A DNA stretch of 64,000 bases. Source: Gemmatimonadales bacterium (GTDB lineage Bacteria; Gemmatimonadota; Gemmatimonadetes; Palauibacterales; Palauibacteraceae). The notes under the pieces were generated by a model that saw only the letters and a program-made list of their open reading frames with translations, searched no databases and had not been told where the DNA came from. The stretch spans positions 62,001-126,000 of the forward strand of contig VXOJ01000007.1 of the NCBI GenBank assembly GCA_009840115.1, written 5' to 3'. Position numbers and translations under genes: made by a program. Positions 16,539-25,032 of the stretch are shown here, piece by piece (the first letter of the stretch is position 1; every line of letters begins with the position of its first letter).

Positions 16539-16610
16539 TACCCCCAAGGGGAATCGAACCCCTATCTCCACCTTGAAAGAGTGGTGTCCTAGCCGTTGGA
16601 CGATGGGGGC
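16539..16610 (-). tRNA. tRNA-Glu(TTC)
   Basis: Acceptor GCCCCCA pairs with TGGGGGT, leaving a G1-U72 pair; anticodon stem CCACT/GGTGG with loop CTTTCAA, anticodon TTC. T-loop GTTCGATTC. No encoded CCA. Confidence 0.95.
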
Positions 16611-16637
16611 TCGTGCCGCTGTCGTCCCCTTTTGCCA

Positions 16638-16712
16638 CGCGCCCGCCAGGACTCGAACCTGGGACCCCCGGCTTAGAAGGCCGGTGCTCTGATCCAACTG
16701 AGCTACGGGCGC
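16638..16712 (-). tRNA. tRNA-Arg(TCT)
   Basis: Acceptor GCGCCCG/CGGGCGC; anticodon stem CCGGC/GCCGG with loop CTTCTAA, anticodon TCT. Discriminator G. No encoded CCA. Confidence 0.96.
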
Positions 16713-16738
16713 CCGCTATCCCGTTCCAAGCTGCTCCA

Positions 16739-16810
<72 letters not shown>

Positions 16811-16813
16811 CGA

Positions 16814-16886
16814 CAGGGGCGGAGGGACTCGAACCCCCAACCGCCGGTTTTGGAGACCGGTGCTCTACCAATTGAGCTACGCCCCT
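16814..16886 (-). tRNA. tRNA-Trp(CCA)
   Basis: Acceptor AGGGGCG/CGCCCCT; anticodon stem CCGGT/ACCGG with loop CTCCAAA, anticodon CCA. Discriminator G, as usual for tryptophan. In many bacteria this gene precedes secE; here it lies inside a tRNA array instead. Confidence 0.96.
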
Positions 16887-16927
16887 CTGCCGCTTCCCGC
16901 GAACCGGCCGTCGGCGGCCCGTGGCAA

Positions 16928-17000
16928 TGGCTGGGGGCGGAGTCGAACCGCCGACACCGGCGTTTTCAGCGCCGTGCTCTACCGCCTGAGCTACCCAGCC
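16928..17000 (-). tRNA. tRNA-Phe(GAA)
   Basis: Acceptor GGCTGGG/CCCAGCC; anticodon stem CGGCG/CGCCG with loop CTGAAAA, anticodon GAA. Discriminator A; no encoded CCA. Confidence 0.96.
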
Positions 17001-17033
17001 ATGGCAGCCCGTGGCAAGAGCCCTGCTGCCCGA

Positions 17034-17106
17034 CTCCGGGGGTGGGATTCGAACCCACGACCTAGTGGTTAACAGCCACCCGCTCTGGCCACTGAGCTAC
17101 CCCGGA
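17034..17106 (-). tRNA. tRNA-Asn(GTT)
   Basis: Acceptor TCCGGGG/CCCCGGA; anticodon stem GGTGG/CCACT with loop CTGTTAA, anticodon GTT, with a G-U pair at the top of the stem. Discriminator G, usual for asparagine. No encoded CCA. Confidence 0.96.
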
Positions 17107-17140
17107 TCGTATCCCCGTCCCGCAAAAGGGATCGGAGAGC

Positions 17141-17171
17141 AAAACGCCTCGCCCCGCAGCTTTGCGAGGCG
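17141..17171 (-). terminator. Candidate intrinsic terminator after tRNA-fMet
   Basis: On the minus strand an 8-bp perfect stem CGCCTCGC/GCGAGGCG (17164-17171 and 17145-17152) with an 11-base loop is followed by TTTT (17144-17141). It sits directly after the initiator tRNA in transcription direction and would let that tRNA end separately from the other eight. Confidence 0.55.
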
Positions 17172-17181
17172 AGGCGAGGGA

Positions 17182-17255
<74 letters not shown>

Positions 17256-17353
17256 GCGCGACCCGCAGGATACAGAGGGACGGGAAAAGTGTCAACCTCG
17301 AAACCGCTTCCGGCGCGGCTTCGGCCTGCCGCTTCAAACCGGGCGCCCGAAGG

Positions 17354-19147
17354 CTATGCCGTGGCCGATCCGCCGCCCCATCCGCGCGGGTCCGGCCCTC
17401 CCGTGAGTCGCCCGGTATCCGGGTCGATTCCGACCGCGTGGAGTTGTGCGACGAAGGCGTCGTTCGCGACCTCCAGGCCGCGTCCCTCCAACTCCTCCCT
17501 CAGGTGATGGAACAGTTGCGGCTCCAACTCGAGCAGGTGGTCCTCCCAGTGCCAGCGCGGGACGGAGACGGCCTCGAGCGCCGACATGCCGAAGTCCACC
17601 GTATTGCTGATCGTGTGCTGGACGGCGCCCAGGATGCGGGTGCCGCCCGCCGCGCCCGTGACCAGGATCGGCTGTCCGTCCCGCAGCACGATGGCCGGCG
17701 AGATCCCCGTGATGCGCGCCTTTCCGGGTTCGATGCTGTTCGGCCGTCCGGCGACCGGGTTGAACTGGAACATGCAGTTGTTCCACGTGAAGCCGAGACC
17801 TTCGGTGACGACCCCCGAGGCGGAGCCCAGCGTGTGCGTGAGCGCCACGCAGTTCCCGGCCCGGTCCGCGGTCGAGAGGTGCGTCGTGTCCGGTCCCTCC
17901 GGTGGCTCCTCGACGACGTCGGGCGGGAGTTCGCGCCGGTCGATGAAGCCCCTCAGTTCGGCGGCGCGGTCCTTCGACACCAGGATGTCCGTCGGATCGT
18001 CGATGAACTTCGGGTCGCCGTGGTACCGGCGCCGGTCGATGAAGGAGAGGATCTGGGCGCGGCCCAGGAGTTCCACGTGGTCCGCCTTCCCGTGTTCGAG
18101 ACCCGGCACGTCGTAGCCCTCGAGGAGGTTCAGGATCTCGATGACCTGGGCGCCGCTGCCGGGCAAAGCGTTCGAGAACACGTCGTGTCCGCGGTACGTG
18201 CCGTGCACCGGGTCGTAGACATCGGGCGCGTACGCCTCGAGGTCGGCCATCGTCAGGAGGCCCCCGTTGCGCTCGAAGTCCGCCGCGATGCGCTCGGCGA
18301 TCTCGCCCCGGTAGACCACGTCGGCGCCGCCCTCAGCGATGAGTTCAAGCGTGCGGCCGTAGTCCCGCTGCACGAGCCGTTCCCCCGCCCGCCACGGCAT
18401 GCCGTCGTTGAGGAAGATGCGCGCGGAGGCCTCGGTCGTCCGGACTTTGGTGAAGAACGGGACGACGCCCGAGGACGACTCGGTCCGGGTCGTGAAGCCG
18501 CGCGCCAGGGCGCCGGGGATCTCGAACCCGTCGTACGCGAGCCGGATCGCCGGCTCGACGAGTTCCGCCCACGGCCGGGTCCCGAACCGGCTCCACGCCT
18601 CCCACAGGCCGGCGATCGTACCGGGCGTGACGACGGCCTTGTAGCCGATCTGGTTGATGTCGCCGCGCACCTTCCAGCGGTCGGCGTGCCCGTAGATCCG
18701 CCCCTCGAGGGCGCTGCGGTAGATGTCGGGGGTGGCCCGGGTCCCCGCGCGCCCGTGGAAGTCGATGGACGTGGCGCGTCCGGTGCTCGCGTCGTACACG
18801 ACCATGCAGCCGAAGCCGCCCACGCCGGCGGAGAACGGCGTCGTGATGAACTGCGCGAACGCCGTCGCGATGGCCGCGTCGATCGCGTTGCCGCCGCGCC
18901 TGAGGGCCCCGACTCCGGCCTCCACAGCGATCGGTCCGCGCGCCACGACGATCCCGCCGCCGGCGTCCCGCGCTCCGTTGTTCGGCGCTCCGTTGTCCGA
19001 TGCGCCCGCGGCCGCCTCCTCGCCGTCCGGACTGCACGCGCCGAGCGATCCCGCGGCGACGGCACCCACCCCGGCCGCGGCCGTCGCGATGAAGGCTCTT
19101 CGTGACTGAAGGTCCTCGGGCCGGACATCGCTTCGGTCGGTCTTCAC
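17354..19147 (-). CDS. ggt: Tat-exported gamma-glutamyltransferase
   Basis: Ntn-hydrolase of 597 residues that transfers or hydrolyses gamma-glutamyl groups from glutathione and related compounds outside the cytoplasm. It begins with a twin-arginine signal (SRRAFIATAAAG) and a lipobox (SLGAC), so it is likely an anchored lipoprotein. The nucleophile Thr lies in DTTHLSTADRAGN, where the precursor is cleaved into large and small subunits. Glycine loop GAAGGTRILGAVQ and substrate segment GSGAQVIEILN are present. The active-site Arg of GGT is plausibly in the DFHGRAGTRA segment. It stands alone between the tRNA array and the divergent cobalamin gene. Confidence 0.9.
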   Translation of the reverse strand: MKTDRSDVRPEDLQSRRAFIATAAAGVGAVAAGSLGACSPDGEEAAAGASDNGAPNNGARDAGGGIVVARGPIAVEAGVGALRRGGNAIDAAIATAFAQFITTPFSAGVGGFGCMVVYDASTGRATSIDFHGRAGTRATPDIYRSALEGRIYGHADRWKVRGDINQIGYKAVVTPGTIAGLWEAWSRFGTRPWAELVEPAIRLAYDGFEIPGALARGFTTRTESSSGVVPFFTKVRTTEASARIFLNDGMPWRAGERLVQRDYGRTLELIAEGGADVVYRGEIAERIAADFERNGGLLTMADLEAYAPDVYDPVHGTYRGHDVFSNALPGSGAQVIEILNLLEGYDVPGLEHGKADHVELLGRAQILSFIDRRRYHGDPKFIDDPTDILVSKDRAAELRGFIDRRELPPDVVEEPPEGPDTTHLSTADRAGNCVALTHTLGSASGVVTEGLGFTWNNCMFQFNPVAGRPNSIEPGKARITGISPAIVLRDGQPILVTGAAGGTRILGAVQHTISNTVDFGMSALEAVSVPRWHWEDHLLELEPQLFHHLREELEGRGLEVANDAFVAQLHAVGIDPDTGRLTGGPDPRGWGGGSATA

Positions 19148-19230
19148 GTCACGGCTCCCTGTTGGCGGTGCCCGATGGCGGCTCCCGGTGGCGGCGTTTC
19201 GCCGCGGGCTGTTAAGGTTCGCCCATCAGC

Positions 19231-19875
19231 GTGGCGCACGACGCGCGGCACGCGGCCAAATCTCATGATGGCCGATCCCGATTGAAGATATACACCAAAG
19301 GCGGGGACGGAGGAGAGACCACGCTCCTCGGCGGCGCGCGGGTTCCGAAGGACGATGCGCGGGTCGCGGCGTACGGCACCGTCGACGAACTCAACGCCGT
19401 GATCGGGGTGGCGCTCGCCCTCGACCCGGACGGCGCGACGCTCGGCGAATCCGGGCCGGCCCTCGGCGCCGTCCAGGAGGACCTGTTCACGATCGGGGCC
19501 CGCCTCGCCGCCGCCAATCCCGACCGGTTGCTGCGGAAGGGCACCATTCCCGCGCTCTCCGCCGATCGGATCGACGCGCTCGAGGCCTGGATCGACGGGC
19601 TGGACGCCGAGCTTCCCGCGCTCGAGGCCTTCGTTCTGCCCGGCGGGTCGCCCCTCGCCGCGCAGTTGCACGTCGCGCGCACCGTCTGTCGGCGGGCCGA
19701 ACGGGGCGTCACGGCTCTCCTCGACGAGCAGCCGGACCTCGCCGAAGTCGTCGTCCCCTACATCAACCGTCTCTCCGACCTGCTGTTCACCCTCGCCCGG
19801 GCCACGAACCGGCGCGCCGGCCGCGAGGACGCGATGTGGCTGCCGCAGCGGCAGCGGGATGAAGGCGGACGGTGA
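19231..19875 (+). CDS. pduO: PduO-type ATP:cob(I)alamin adenosyltransferase
   Basis: Transfers adenosyl from ATP to cob(I)alamin, giving coenzyme B12. The PduO core is clear: KIYTKGGDGGETTLLGG (ATP site), RVAAYGTVDELNAVIG, then ALEAFVLPGG, RTVCRRAER and YINRLSDLLFTLAR. The usual N-terminus MKIYTK corresponds to a TTG at 19282 (LKIYTK); the GTG at 19231 would add 17 residues. The TTG start is my preference on homology, although neither has a strong ribosome site. It shares its end with the start of the alpha/beta hydrolase gene (17-base overlap). No B12-dependent enzyme lies in the window. Confidence 0.9.
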   Translation: MAHDARHAAKSHDGRSRLKIYTKGGDGGETTLLGGARVPKDDARVAAYGTVDELNAVIGVALALDPDGATLGESGPALGAVQEDLFTIGARLAAANPDRLLRKGTIPALSADRIDALEAWIDGLDAELPALEAFVLPGGSPLAAQLHVARTVCRRAERGVTALLDEQPDLAEVVVPYINRLSDLLFTLARATNRRAGREDAMWLPQRQRDEGGR

Positions 19876-20740
19876 AGACATGCCGCGGACCGTGACGCGC
19901 ACCCCGTTTCGACTCACGCCGCCGGGCGCCGGTCTCCGCGGCGACTACTGGTCGGCCGCCGCTTCCACCGAAGGCGGTCCTGCCGCGACCGACGCCGCGA
20001 TCGTCGTCTGCCACGGCTTCAAGGGGTTCAAGGACTGGGGCTTCTTCCCCCATCTCTGCGAACGACTCGCCGAGATGACCGGGATCTCCGTCGTCTCCTT
20101 CAACTTCGACGGCTCCGGCGTACGCGACTCGGACTTCGATGACCTGGAGGCGTTCAGCCACAACACCTTCTCGCGCGAACTGTGGGACCTCGAGGCCATC
20201 CTCGACGGCCTCGCAAGCGGCCGGCTTGGAGACGTCAAGGTTGCCGCGGCCACGCGCTTCGGCCTGCTCGGACACAGCCGCGGCGGCGCCACCTGCATCC
20301 TGAAGGCGGGCCTCCGGTCGCAGGTCCGGGCGCTCGTCACGTGGGCCTCGATCTCCTCGGTCACGCGCTACGAGAGTTTCGCCGACCGGTGGGACGCCGG
20401 GGAAACCGTGATCATCCCCAACGCGCGCACAAAGCAGGACATGCCGCTCGAGCGAAACGTGCTCGACGACATGCGCGCGAACCGGGAGCGCCTCGACGTG
20501 CTCGCCAGCGCCGCGAGCCTGCGGATTCCGGTCGCCGTGGTGCACGGGACGGCCGACGAGTCCGTACCGTTCAGCGACGCCTGGCGGATCGCCGACGCGG
20601 TAGGAGACCTCGCGCGGCTCGTCGGGGTAGAAGGGGGTACGCACACGTTCCAGGCGGGACACCCGTTCGCGGGGACGACGCCTCAACTCGACGAGGCGAT
20701 CAACGCCTCGGTCGAACTGTTCACGCGCGCACTCGAGTGA
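19859..20740 (+). CDS. Alpha/beta hydrolase, dienelactone-hydrolase-like
   Basis: Cytosolic alpha/beta-fold hydrolase of 293 residues. The oxyanion strand reads VVCHGFKGFKDWGFFP, the nucleophile elbow is GHSRGG (FGLLGHSRGGATC), the acid residue fits VVHGTADESVPF, and the His fits EGGTHTF. It most resembles bacterial serine esterase/peptidase-like hydrolases that act on small esters. The ATG at 19859 overlaps the previous gene; ATG at 19880 is an alternative. It is followed six bases later by a SnoaL-like lipoprotein gene, suggesting a short operon. Confidence 0.82.
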   Translation: MKADGEDMPRTVTRTPFRLTPPGAGLRGDYWSAAASTEGGPAATDAAIVVCHGFKGFKDWGFFPHLCERLAEMTGISVVSFNFDGSGVRDSDFDDLEAFSHNTFSRELWDLEAILDGLASGRLGDVKVAAATRFGLLGHSRGGATCILKAGLRSQVRALVTWASISSVTRYESFADRWDAGETVIIPNARTKQDMPLERNVLDDMRANRERLDVLASAASLRIPVAVVHGTADESVPFSDAWRIADAVGDLARLVGVEGGTHTFQAGHPFAGTTPQLDEAINASVELFTRALE

Positions 20741-20745
20741 GACGA

Positions 20746-21270
20746 ATGACCCGAAACCGATCGAGCCGGAGGCGACGTTCAGGGCTCGCGGCGGCGACGG
20801 CGGTCGCCCTGACCGCCGGACTCGTGACAGGGGGCTGCCGCTTCGTGCGGCTGGACAGCAACGGCGCTCCGGCACCGGACGAGGGGCCCGATCTCGCCGA
20901 GCAGGTCGCCTCCCTGCTCGACCGGCAGGCGGCGGCGTGGAACGGGGGCGACCTCGACGGCTTCATGAGCGCCTACTCTCCATCTCCGACGACGACCTAT
21001 ATCGGATCGACGGGACTCATCGAGGGCTACGACGGGATTCGGGAGCGATACGCCCCGGGATTCGCGCAGGGCGCGGCGCGGGACAGCCTCCGCTTCGAGG
21101 GCCTGCGGGTTCGGGAGGTGGATGAGCGGGTCGGCGTGGCGACGGCGCGTTACGTCCTCGAACGCGAGGGGGCGGTCACGTCGACGGGACCGTTCACGCT
21201 CGTCCTGCTGAACGTGGAGGGGGCCTGGCTCATCGTCCACGACCAGTCGGCCGAAGACGGAGGAGGCTGA
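20746..21270 (+). CDS. NTF2/SnoaL-like lipoprotein (DUF4440 type)
   Basis: Lipoprotein of 174 residues with a basic start, a hydrophobic segment and lipobox VTGGC. The mature part has the NTF2-like (SnoaL/DUF4440) pattern: LLDRQAAAWNGGDLDGFMSAYSP helix, GYDGIRERYAPGF, then strands with ATARYVLER and a final FTLVLLNVEGAWLIVHDQS. Such proteins usually bind small ligands or act as accessory isomerases. The ATG at 20746 is six bases after the hydrolase stop; the oxidoreductase gene follows six bases downstream. Confidence 0.82.
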   Translation: MTRNRSSRRRRSGLAAATAVALTAGLVTGGCRFVRLDSNGAPAPDEGPDLAEQVASLLDRQAAAWNGGDLDGFMSAYSPSPTTTYIGSTGLIEGYDGIRERYAPGFAQGAARDSLRFEGLRVREVDERVGVATARYVLEREGAVTSTGPFTLVLLNVEGAWLIVHDQSAEDGGG

Positions 21271-21276
21271 CGACCG

Positions 21277-22512
21277 ATGCGGACCTTCGACTACGTCATC
21301 GTGGGGGGCGGCCTCGCGGCGGTCTCGGCGGTGGACGGGATCCGGGAGATCGACCGCGAAGGCTCGATCGCCATGTTCGCCGAGGAGCCGGACCCTCCCT
21401 ATCACCGGCCCCCCCTGTCGAAGGAGTTCCTGCAGGCGGAGGGGGCGCCGCGGACCCTGCTCCACGTGAAGCCCGCGCGCTGGTTCGAGGAGCGGGCGGA
21501 CGGGCTCAAGCTGTTCACGGACGCGGCGGTGGAGCGTCTGGATGCCCGCTCCATGACCGTCCACACGGCCGGCGGCGACGCGATTCGAGGCGGCCGTATT
21601 CTGATTGCCACCGGCGGGCGGGCGAAGCGGCTCGAGGTGCCGGGAAGCCATCTCCCCGGCGTGTCGACCCTCCGCACCGCGGCCGACTCCGAGCAGCTGC
21701 GCGAGATGGCCCACGGGGCGTCGCGCGTCGTGCTCGTCGGCGCCGGCTTCATCGGGATGGAGCTCGCCTCATCGCTGTCGAAGTTCGATGTGGATGCCGT
21801 CGTCGCGGAGGTGGAGCCGCGCGTCTGGGCCCGGGTGTTTCCGGAGACGATCGCCGGTTTCCTCCGCCGCTACTTCGAGGAACGCGGCGTGCGGTTCATG
21901 ATGGGTTCGAGCGTGGCCGCCTTCGAAGGCGAGGGACGTCTCGCGCGGGTCGTGCTCGACAGCGGCGAGGAGATTCCCGCCGACCTCGCGATCGTGGGCG
22001 TCGGGATGTCGCCGAACGATGAGCTCGGCGCACAGGCCGGCCTCGCGGTCCAGGACGGGATCGTGGTGGACGGGTTCGCGGAGACGACGGCCGCCCACAT
22101 CTACGCAGCGGGCGACGTGGCCCGCTTCCCGGACCCCATGGGAGGCGGGCTTTCGCGCCTCGAGCACTGGGACCACGCCCGCGCGCACGGGCGCCATGCG
22201 GGCCGCAACATGGCCGGCGCGAGGGAGACGTTCGACCATCTCTCCTATTTCTTCACGCACGTGTTCGACCTGAGCATCAACGTGTTCGGAGAGACGGCCG
22301 ATGTGGACCGCACGATCGTCTCCGGCGAACTCGGCTCCGGCCGGTCGATCGTGTACTGCGTGACGGACAACCGGCTCACCGGCACGATCCTCATCAACGC
22401 GACCGGCGCGATGGAGGACTGCCGGGCGCTGGTGCGCGCGCGCCCCACGGTGGAGGATCTGTTGAAGGAATTCGAGAAGCCGGGCGTGCGCCCCGGCGAG
22501 CTGGTCGGATAG
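21277..22512 (+). CDS. FAD-dependent NAD(P)H ferredoxin/rubredoxin-type reductase
   Basis: Flavoprotein of 411 residues of the ferredoxin-reductase branch of pyridine nucleotide-disulfide oxidoreductases (as in bacterial dioxygenase and P450 systems). FAD-binding GxGxxA is seen in YVIVGGGLAAVSAV, the NAD site in VVLVGAGFIGMELASSL, and the late FAD motif in HIYAAGDVARFP. There is no CxxC redox pair, which separates it from glutathione-type reductases. A C-terminal reductase domain follows (FDLSINVFG). It likely feeds electrons from NADH to a ferredoxin; none is adjacent. The next gene is a SufT-like protein 27 bases downstream. Confidence 0.85.
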   Translation: MRTFDYVIVGGGLAAVSAVDGIREIDREGSIAMFAEEPDPPYHRPPLSKEFLQAEGAPRTLLHVKPARWFEERADGLKLFTDAAVERLDARSMTVHTAGGDAIRGGRILIATGGRAKRLEVPGSHLPGVSTLRTAADSEQLREMAHGASRVVLVGAGFIGMELASSLSKFDVDAVVAEVEPRVWARVFPETIAGFLRRYFEERGVRFMMGSSVAAFEGEGRLARVVLDSGEEIPADLAIVGVGMSPNDELGAQAGLAVQDGIVVDGFAETTAAHIYAAGDVARFPDPMGGGLSRLEHWDHARAHGRHAGRNMAGARETFDHLSYFFTHVFDLSINVFGETADVDRTIVSGELGSGRSIVYCVTDNRLTGTILINATGAMEDCRALVRARPTVEDLLKEFEKPGVRPGELVG

Positions 22513-22539
22513 TGGATCGGTGACGGACACGGCTGAAAG

Positions 22540-22908
22540 GTGACGGATACGATGGAAACGAAGGATACGAGGGACCCGATGGACGGCATGGGTTCGGCCG
22601 ACGACGCCCCGCCGGAGATCGCGGAGAAGGTGCGGACCGCGCTTCGCACCGTGACGGATCCCGAACTCGGCATCAACATCGTGGATCTCGGACTCGTGTA
22701 CGATGTCGAGGTCGAGGAGGGCGAGGCGAAGGTCACGATGACGCTGACGAGCCCCGGCTGCCCCGCGGGCGGACAGATTCTCGGGGGCGCGAAGGACGCG
22801 GCGGAGTCCGTGGACGGGGTGGAGGAGGCGGTCGTGAGCCTCGTGTGGAAGCCGTTCTGGACGCCCGAGAGGATCGACCCGGCCGTGCGGGCGATGATGG
22901 GCTTCTGA
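22540..22908 (+). CDS. MIP18/SufT-like (DUF59) iron-sulfur assembly protein
   Basis: Protein of about 122 residues. After a charged, Asp/Met-rich leader the DUF59 domain reads VRTALRTVTDPELGINIVDLGLVYDV, then TLTSPGCPAGGQILGGAKDA with the single conserved Cys, and VWKPFWTPERI. SufT-like DUF59 proteins assist maturation of Fe-S proteins. The start is GTG at 22540 or ATG at 22552. Its place after a flavoprotein reductase and before an FxsA gene does not identify a partner. Confidence 0.85.
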   Translation: MTDTMETKDTRDPMDGMGSADDAPPEIAEKVRTALRTVTDPELGINIVDLGLVYDVEVEEGEAKVTMTLTSPGCPAGGQILGGAKDAAESVDGVEEAVVSLVWKPFWTPERIDPAVRAMMGF

Positions 22909-22944
22909 CGGTGTCCGGATTCTGACGACCCCGCGGTTCTGACC

Positions 22945-23469
22945 ATGCTCCTGCGGCTGTTCCTGCTGTTCACGATTGTGCCCGTCGTGGAGCTTGCGCT
23001 CCTCATTCAAATCGGCGGTCTGCTCGGGCTCGGGCCGACGCTTCTGCTCGTCATGGGGACGGGGTTCGCCGGCGCGTGGCTCGCCCGGCGCGAAGGTCTG
23101 CGGGGCTGGCTGGCCGTCCGTGACGAACTCCAGGGCGGCCAGCTCCCGGGCGAGTCGCTCGTCCATGCGCTCCTGATCCTCGTCGCGGGCATCGTGCTGA
23201 TCACCCCGGGTGTCATTACGGACATCGCCGGGATCCTGCTGCTCATCCCGCCGGTGAGGCGGAGCCTCATCGCCCGGGTCCGGGAGCGGCTCAACGCCCA
23301 GATCGAGCGCGGCACGATCCAGGTGATGAGCGGATCCGGCGGCGGGTTCAGCGGCCTGTACGGCAACTTCGGGGCGCGCCCCGGGACCGGCGGATCGGGG
23401 CGCGGCGGCGGGGCGCGGACCTCGCGGCGGGAGGTCATCATCGAGGAGAACGAGCCGGACGGCGACTGA
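22945..23469 (+). CDS. fxsA: FxsA family membrane protein
   Basis: Inner-membrane protein of 174 residues with four hydrophobic segments. Family signature is present: PVVELALLIQIGGLLGLGPTLLLVMGTGFAGAWLARREG, then GIVLITPGVITDIAGILLLIPPVR. In E. coli FxsA overproduction limits F exclusion of phage T7; the general role is unknown. The C-terminal tail is a Gly/Ser/Arg-rich low-complexity stretch of about 40 residues, expected to be disordered in the cytoplasm. Confidence 0.88.
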   Translation: MLLRLFLLFTIVPVVELALLIQIGGLLGLGPTLLLVMGTGFAGAWLARREGLRGWLAVRDELQGGQLPGESLVHALLILVAGIVLITPGVITDIAGILLLIPPVRRSLIARVRERLNAQIERGTIQVMSGSGGGFSGLYGNFGARPGTGGSGRGGGARTSRREVIIEENEPDGD

Positions 23470-23507
23470 CGCCCGGGACGGGACCCGGAGACTCTGGAGG
23501 TGCGGCA

Positions 23508-24338
23508 ATGGAGCACGAGGACATTGAACGGGGTCGGGTACTGACGCGGCGCGAGGTTCTCGCCGCCCTCGGCGTCGGGGGCGGGGCGCTGGCCGCCGGT
23601 CGGTGGGTTCTGGGAACGGGCACCCCTCTCGCCGCCCAGGCGGACGGGATCGCCCGTGCGCTGCCCGCCTGCGTGGCGAAGCCCGAACAGACCGAAGGGC
23701 CGTTCTTCGTCGACGCGCGGCTCGAACGCTCCGACATTCGGTCCGATCCGTCGACCGGAACGGTGAGCGAGGGCATCCCGCTGACGCTCGGGTTCAACCT
23801 CTCGCAAATCTCCCGGGGCGACTGTTCGGCGCTTCCCGGCGCGCTGATCGACGTGTGGCAGTGCGACGCCGACGGCGTGTACTCGGGCGTGGAGGACGAC
23901 GGCGCGCCCGAATCGGCGAGGGAACGGCACTTCCTCCGGGGCTACCAGCGCACGGACGAGGAGGGGCTGGCCCGTTTCACGACGATCTTTCCGGGCTGGT
24001 ACCGCGGGCGCGCCGTGCACGTACACTTCAAGGTGCGCACCGACGTCTCCGGCCAGCCGTACGAGTTCACCTCGCAGCTCTACTTCGACGAGGCGCTCAC
24101 GGACGAAGTGCACGCGCAGGCGCCGTACGCGGCGCGCGGGCGGCGCCCCGTGACCAACGCGGACGACGGCATCTTTCGCCGCGACGGTGGCGAGAGCCTG
24201 ATGGCCCGGGTCAGCGAGACGGACCACGGATACGCGGCCACCTTCGACCTGGGCCTCGATCTCACGGATGCCGAGACCGGCCGGCCCGACGGCCGCAGCG
24301 GCAGACGCGGGAGGGCCGGGCGGCCCGCGTCGGACTGA
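23508..24338 (+). CDS. Exported intradiol ring-cleavage dioxygenase-like protein
   Basis: Protein of 276 residues related to catechol 1,2- and protocatechuate 3,4-dioxygenases. The N-terminus TRREVLAALGVGGGALAAG looks like a Tat signal. The four iron(III) ligands of the family appear in place: Tyr in CDADGVYSG, Tyr in FPGWYRGR, and two His in AVHVHFKV. It probably oxidises a catechol outside the cytoplasm. The C-terminal tail is Arg/Gly-rich. GGAGGTGCGGC precedes the ATG. It heads a rightward run with secreted copper oxidase and LVIVD proteins. Confidence 0.87.
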   Translation: MEHEDIERGRVLTRREVLAALGVGGGALAAGRWVLGTGTPLAAQADGIARALPACVAKPEQTEGPFFVDARLERSDIRSDPSTGTVSEGIPLTLGFNLSQISRGDCSALPGALIDVWQCDADGVYSGVEDDGAPESARERHFLRGYQRTDEEGLARFTTIFPGWYRGRAVHVHFKVRTDVSGQPYEFTSQLYFDEALTDEVHAQAPYAARGRRPVTNADDGIFRRDGGESLMARVSETDHGYAATFDLGLDLTDAETGRPDGRSGRRGRAGRPASD

Positions 24339-24412
24339 GGGGTCGACCGCCGGGTGCACGCGCCCGGCCGCCGGCGCTTGCAAGGCGGGGCGCCGGAATC
24401 GACCTTTCGAAC

Positions 24413-25006
24413 ATGAAGCGCATGAAACCGCACACCGGCGCGATCGGCGCCACCGCCGTCTTCGCGATCGCCCTCGGCTCGCTCGTATCGGGCGAGGCAC
24501 GGGCTGCCGGGCCGAGTGACATCCCGGCTCCAGCCGGCGCGGCGCCGTGGGTTGACGCAACGCCCCGGATCGACGCCTGCCTCGTCACGCCCGAAGTGGT
24601 TCCCCTCTCGGGCACGCAGAGCGCCCCCGGGAGCCGCGGGTCGATGACGCTCACGCAGCCCGGCTCGCCGTTCGAGATCACCGTGGACGACGGCGGCTTC
24701 CAGACGTTCGACGTCGAGATCCAGGTCGACCGGCTGCGCCGCCGCGGCGAGGCGGTCTACGTCGCGTGGGCCGCGAAGCCCGAACTCGACGAGTGGGTGC
24801 AGCTCGGCACGCTCGGCGAAGAGAACCGGCTCACGGCGCGGCTCGCGTGGAACCAGTTCCTCGTGTTCGTGAGCGAGGAGGCGTCGACCGACGTCGAGCG
24901 CTGGCAGGGGCCGATCGTGCTCACCGGCCTCTCCCCCTCCGGCCGGCTGCACACGATGGCCGGCCACGGCCCGTTCGAGGCCATGAACTGCCAACTCTAC
25001 TTCTGA
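24413..25006 (+). CDS. Secreted protein of unknown function upstream of multicopper oxidase
   Basis: Exported protein of 197 residues with a Sec signal ending near GEARAAG. I do not recognise a family. The mature part is mainly strand-like (SMTLTQPGSPFEITVDDGGFQTFDVEIQVDRL, then VYVAWAAKPELDEWVQLGTL and LAWNQFLVFVSEE), which suggests a beta-sandwich of about 140 residues. A few Cys are present (DACLVTPE; MNCQLYF near the end) that could form a disulfide. The gene lies between the dioxygenase and the multicopper oxidase, 26 bases before the latter, so a shared role outside the cell is likely but not shown. Confidence 0.7.
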   Translation: MKRMKPHTGAIGATAVFAIALGSLVSGEARAAGPSDIPAPAGAAPWVDATPRIDACLVTPEVVPLSGTQSAPGSRGSMTLTQPGSPFEITVDDGGFQTFDVEIQVDRLRRRGEAVYVAWAAKPELDEWVQLGTLGEENRLTARLAWNQFLVFVSEEASTDVERWQGPIVLTGLSPSGRLHTMAGHGPFEAMNCQLYF

Positions 25007-25032
25007 TTCCACCCGGGCGGCGACCGAGGACA

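Noticed and set aside
19148-19230. Cobalamin riboswitch before the adenosyltransferase
   Set aside because: The gap is only about 80 bases and shows no B12-box-like sequence.
22513-22560. Tandem GGTGACGGA repeats before the SufT-like gene
   Set aside because: Two imperfect short copies around a start codon; too short to call a repeat element.
21769-23508. Long antisense frame opposite the reductase, SufT and FxsA genes
   Set aside because: Low-complexity, His/Arg/Asp-rich product with no family pattern; typical high-GC shadow frame over three clear genes.
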